Shown here: positions 62,386 through 64,000 of the stretch, piece by piece
How the letters are laid out: every line of letters begins with the position of its first letter
How positions within the stretch are numbered: position 1 is the stretch's first letter
Origin: an uncultured Lachnospiraceae bacterium
GTDB lineage: Bacteria; Bacillota; Clostridia; Lachnospirales; Lachnospiraceae
Reading direction: 5' to 3'
Assembly (NCBI GenBank): GCA_947631665.1
Contig: CANRMF010000001.1
Coordinates: forward strand, 44,707 to 108,706
Length of the DNA: 64,000 nucleotides
Made by a program: the position numbers and the translations under genes
Notes under the pieces: generated by a model
What the model was told of the DNA's origin: nothing
Seen by the model: the letters and a program-made list of their open reading frames with translations, nothing else
The model's database searches: none

Positions 62386-62433
62386 AAAAAAAGAAACAGC
62401 GCAGCAATAAAGTACTGCTGCTGTTTCTTTTTT
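62386..62433. terminator. Bidirectional terminator between tmcAL and PFL/DUF711
   Basis: AAAAAAGAAACAGC and GCTGTTTCTTTTTT pair, extended by CAG/CTG with a small bulge. A and T runs on both sides allow it to end both convergent genes. Confidence 0.85.
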
Positions 62434-62434
62434 G

Positions 62435-63799
62435 TTAGTTTTTAAAACTGTGAATTGGCGCCGGAATTCTTCCCGTACGGCTTACAAACCGCTCGCAGGA
62501 GAAATTATTTACCGGCATAACCGGCGCATATCCAAGCAGTCCGCCAAATTCGACGGTTTCTCCCACTCCTTTTCCGATAACCGGAATAATTCTCACAGCG
62601 GTAGTCTTTTGATTTACCATGCCAATCGCAGCTTCGTCTGCAATAATTCCCGCAATCGTCGTCGCTTTGGTATCGCCCGGAATGGCAATCATATCAAGTC
62701 CGACGGAGCACACACAGGTCATCGCCTCCAATTTTTCCAGCGTGAGCGCCCCTTCTTTTACAGCGTCAATCATTCCCTGATCCTCGCTGACCGGAATAAA
62801 TGCGCCGCTCAGTCCGCCCACATATGAAGACGCCATCACGCCGCCTTTTTTCACCTGATCATTCAGCATGGCGAGCGCTGCGGTAGTTCCCGGCGCACCG
62901 GCGCGTTCCAAACCGATTTCCTCTAAAATATCTGCCACGCTGTCGCCAATCGCAGGGGTTGGCGCAAGAGATAAATCAATAATGCCAAACGGAATGTCTA
63001 ACCGCTTTGACGCCTCTTTGGCTACCAGTTGTCCTACCCTTGTGATTTTAAACGCCGTCTTTTTAATTGTATCGCAGAGCACCTCAAAGTTTTCCCCGCG
63101 TACTTTTTTTAACGCATGTCGTACTACGCCCGGGCCGGATACGCCGACATTGATAATGGCGTCGGCTTCGGATACTCCATGAAATGCGCCGGCCATAAAC
63201 GGATTGTCGTCCGGCGCGTTACAGAATACTACGAGTTTTGCGCAGCCGAGAGAATCCTGCTCTTTTGTCATCTCAGCGGTCTGTTTTACGATTTCTCCCA
63301 TCAGGCGGACGGCGTCCATGTTAATCCCTGTTTTTGTTGAACCCACATTGACAGAGCTGCAGACTCTTTCCGTCACAGCGAGGGCTTTTGGAATTGAGCG
63401 GATCAGATTTTCCTCTGCGGCCGTCATTCCTTTATTGACAATCGCCGAATAACCGCCCAAAAAATTGACGCCGACTTCCTTTGCCACCCGATCTAACGTC
63501 TGCGCGATTGTAACAAAATCCTCCGGACTTTTACATGCGCTGGCTCCCACAAAAGCAATCGGTGTGACTGAAATTCTTTTATTTACAATCGGAATCCCGT
63601 ATTCTTTGGAAATATCCTCACCGGTCTGTACCAGTTTTCCGGCAAGTTTTTTAATCTTCTGATAAATATTCTGATTGAGCGTATCCAAATCATCGCTGAT
63701 ACAGTCTAACAGACTGATTCCCAAAGTAATTGTACGGACATCAAGATTGTAATTATCAATCATTTTGTTTGTTTCTATCACTTCAAATTTATTGATCAT
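62435..63799 (-). CDS. PFL/DUF711 family protein (UPF0210)
   Basis: A 454-residue member of the DUF711 (PFL-like, UPF0210) family. Near the N-terminus is [44 protein letters not shown] and [13 protein letters not shown] follow, and the C-terminal part holds [19 protein letters not shown]. These proteins are distantly related to pyruvate formate-lyase but lack its glycyl-radical signature, and no activity is established. It lies 12 bases after the ACT-domain gene, its regular partner. GGAGGG precedes the start. Confidence 0.92.
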   Translation of the reverse strand: MINKFEVIETNKMIDNYNLDVRTITLGISLLDCISDDLDTLNQNIYQKIKKLAGKLVQTGEDISKEYGIPIVNKRISVTPIAFVGASACKSPEDFVTIAQTLDRVAKEVGVNFLGGYSAIVNKGMTAAEENLIRSIPKALAVTERVCSSVNVGSTKTGINMDAVRLMGEIVKQTAEMTKEQDSLGCAKLVVFCNAPDDNPFMAGAFHGVSEADAIINVGVSGPGVVRHALKKVRGENFEVLCDTIKKTAFKITRVGQLVAKEASKRLDIPFGIIDLSLAPTPAIGDSVADILEEIGLERAGAPGTTAALAMLNDQVKKGGVMASSYVGGLSGAFIPVSEDQGMIDAVKEGALTLEKLEAMTCVCSVGLDMIAIPGDTKATTIAGIIADEAAIGMVNQKTTAVRIIPVIGKGVGETVEFGGLLGYAPVMPVNNFSCERFVSRTGRIPAPIHSFKN

Positions 63800-63811
63800 G
63801 ATACCCTCCAG

Positions 63812-64000
63812 TTAAATACGGTGCATACTGTTAAAAATATCTTCATGCTGCATTCTGATGCTGACGCCGATTTCTTCGCCAATCCGGTTGAGACCGTCTG
63901 CCAGTTCATTCACCGGCTTTGTCGCCCCATTACAATCGACAATCATCATCATATTAAAGTATCCCTGCACTATCGTCTGGGAAATATCCATAATATTTAC
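63812..64000 (-). CDS. ACT-domain protein, C-terminal part (partial)
   Basis: The last 62 codons of a gene entering from the right edge. The peptide VNIMDISQTIVQGYFNMMMIVDCNG then ELADGLNRIGEEIGVSIRMQHEDIFNSMHRI matches the C-terminal part of the UPF0237 ACT-domain family, small putative ligand-binding regulators usually paired with a PFL/DUF711 gene. The start is not in the window. Confidence 0.88.
   Translation of the reverse strand, partial: VNIMDISQTIVQGYFNMMMIVDCNGATKPVNELADGLNRIGEEIGVSIRMQHEDIFNSMHRI

Overview
The window reads as chromosomal backbone of an anaerobic, endospore-forming Firmicute of class Clostridia, most likely a Lachnospiraceae member. The evidence is gene content and order: mreBCD-mrdA-minDE-rodA-mgsA, miaB-mutS-mutL-miaA followed by a methionine gamma-lyase family gene, sporulation genes (spoIVA, yqfC, yqfD, a SpoVB-like flippase), DUF378, DUF896, PFL/DUF711-ACT and pta-ackA. 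Sigma-A-like promoters (TTGACA/TATAAT) and AGGAGG ribosome binding sites are abundant. Almost every gene is on the minus strand; only DUF378 and tmcAL are on plus. I saw no insertion sequence, prophage, CRISPR, tRNA or rRNA. Species identification is inference.

Layout, left to right (minus-strand transcription runs right to left). 0-1 kb: 5' end of a HlyD-like gene, divergent DUF378, shared terminator. 0.6-9.7 kb: cell-shape and division operon radC, mreB, mreC, mreD, mrdA, minD, minE, rodA, mgsA and an orphan P-loop gene; minC is absent from its usual place. 9.8-20 kb: an unrecognised gene, DUF896, folate cyclo-ligase, miaB, mutS, mutL, miaA, methionine gamma-lyase family. 20-29.3 kb: rpsU with its own promoter and terminator, then yqfC, yqfD, phoH, ybeY, DUF3048 lipoprotein, SpoVB-like flippase, a BofC-like small protein and two FAD oxidoreductases. 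29.3-33.7 kb: tyrS, alaS, YbjQ. 33.8-35.4 kb: spoIVA. 35.4-45 kb: rbgA, rnhB, yraN, pgeF, DUF512 radical-SAM, der, plsY, gpsA, a small alarmone synthetase and cls. 45-51.5 kb: translation and secretion genes (ftsY, ilvA, ylxM, ffh, rpsP, khpA, rimM, trmD, rplS). 51.5-57.1 kb: plsX, acpP, rnc, smc. 57.2-60.3 kb: pta, ackA, yceD, rpmF. 60.3-62.4 kb: repeat array, then tmcAL on plus. 62.4-64 kb: PFL/DUF711 and the end of an ACT-domain gene.

Functionally the window combines peptidoglycan elongation and division-site placement, mismatch repair and tRNA modification, signal recognition particle and ribosome maturation, phospholipid and fatty acid initiation, and acetate fermentation. Two short ribosomal genes absent from the ORF track were recovered by reading the strand: rpsU (GTG start, 58 aa) and rpmF (59 aa). 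Several ORF-track starts were moved to internal starts with a proper Shine-Dalgarno sequence.

The most unusual non-genic structure is the roughly 570-bp array between the divergent pta and tmcAL promoters. It has seven 74-bp units, then 21-bp units, carrying fifteen ACATG/CATGT half-sites spaced about 32, 42 or 21 bp apart, which is close to whole helical turns. The array almost exactly fills the space between the two -35 boxes. I rate this the best candidate for something undescribed, as a protein-binding or regulatory array. Smaller items are a terminator arm that doubles as the -35 box of the ylxM-ffh promoter, an in-frame triplication of a gene's last codons and stop, and a hairpin after spoIVA whose mismatches are wobble pairs only on the spoIVA strand.
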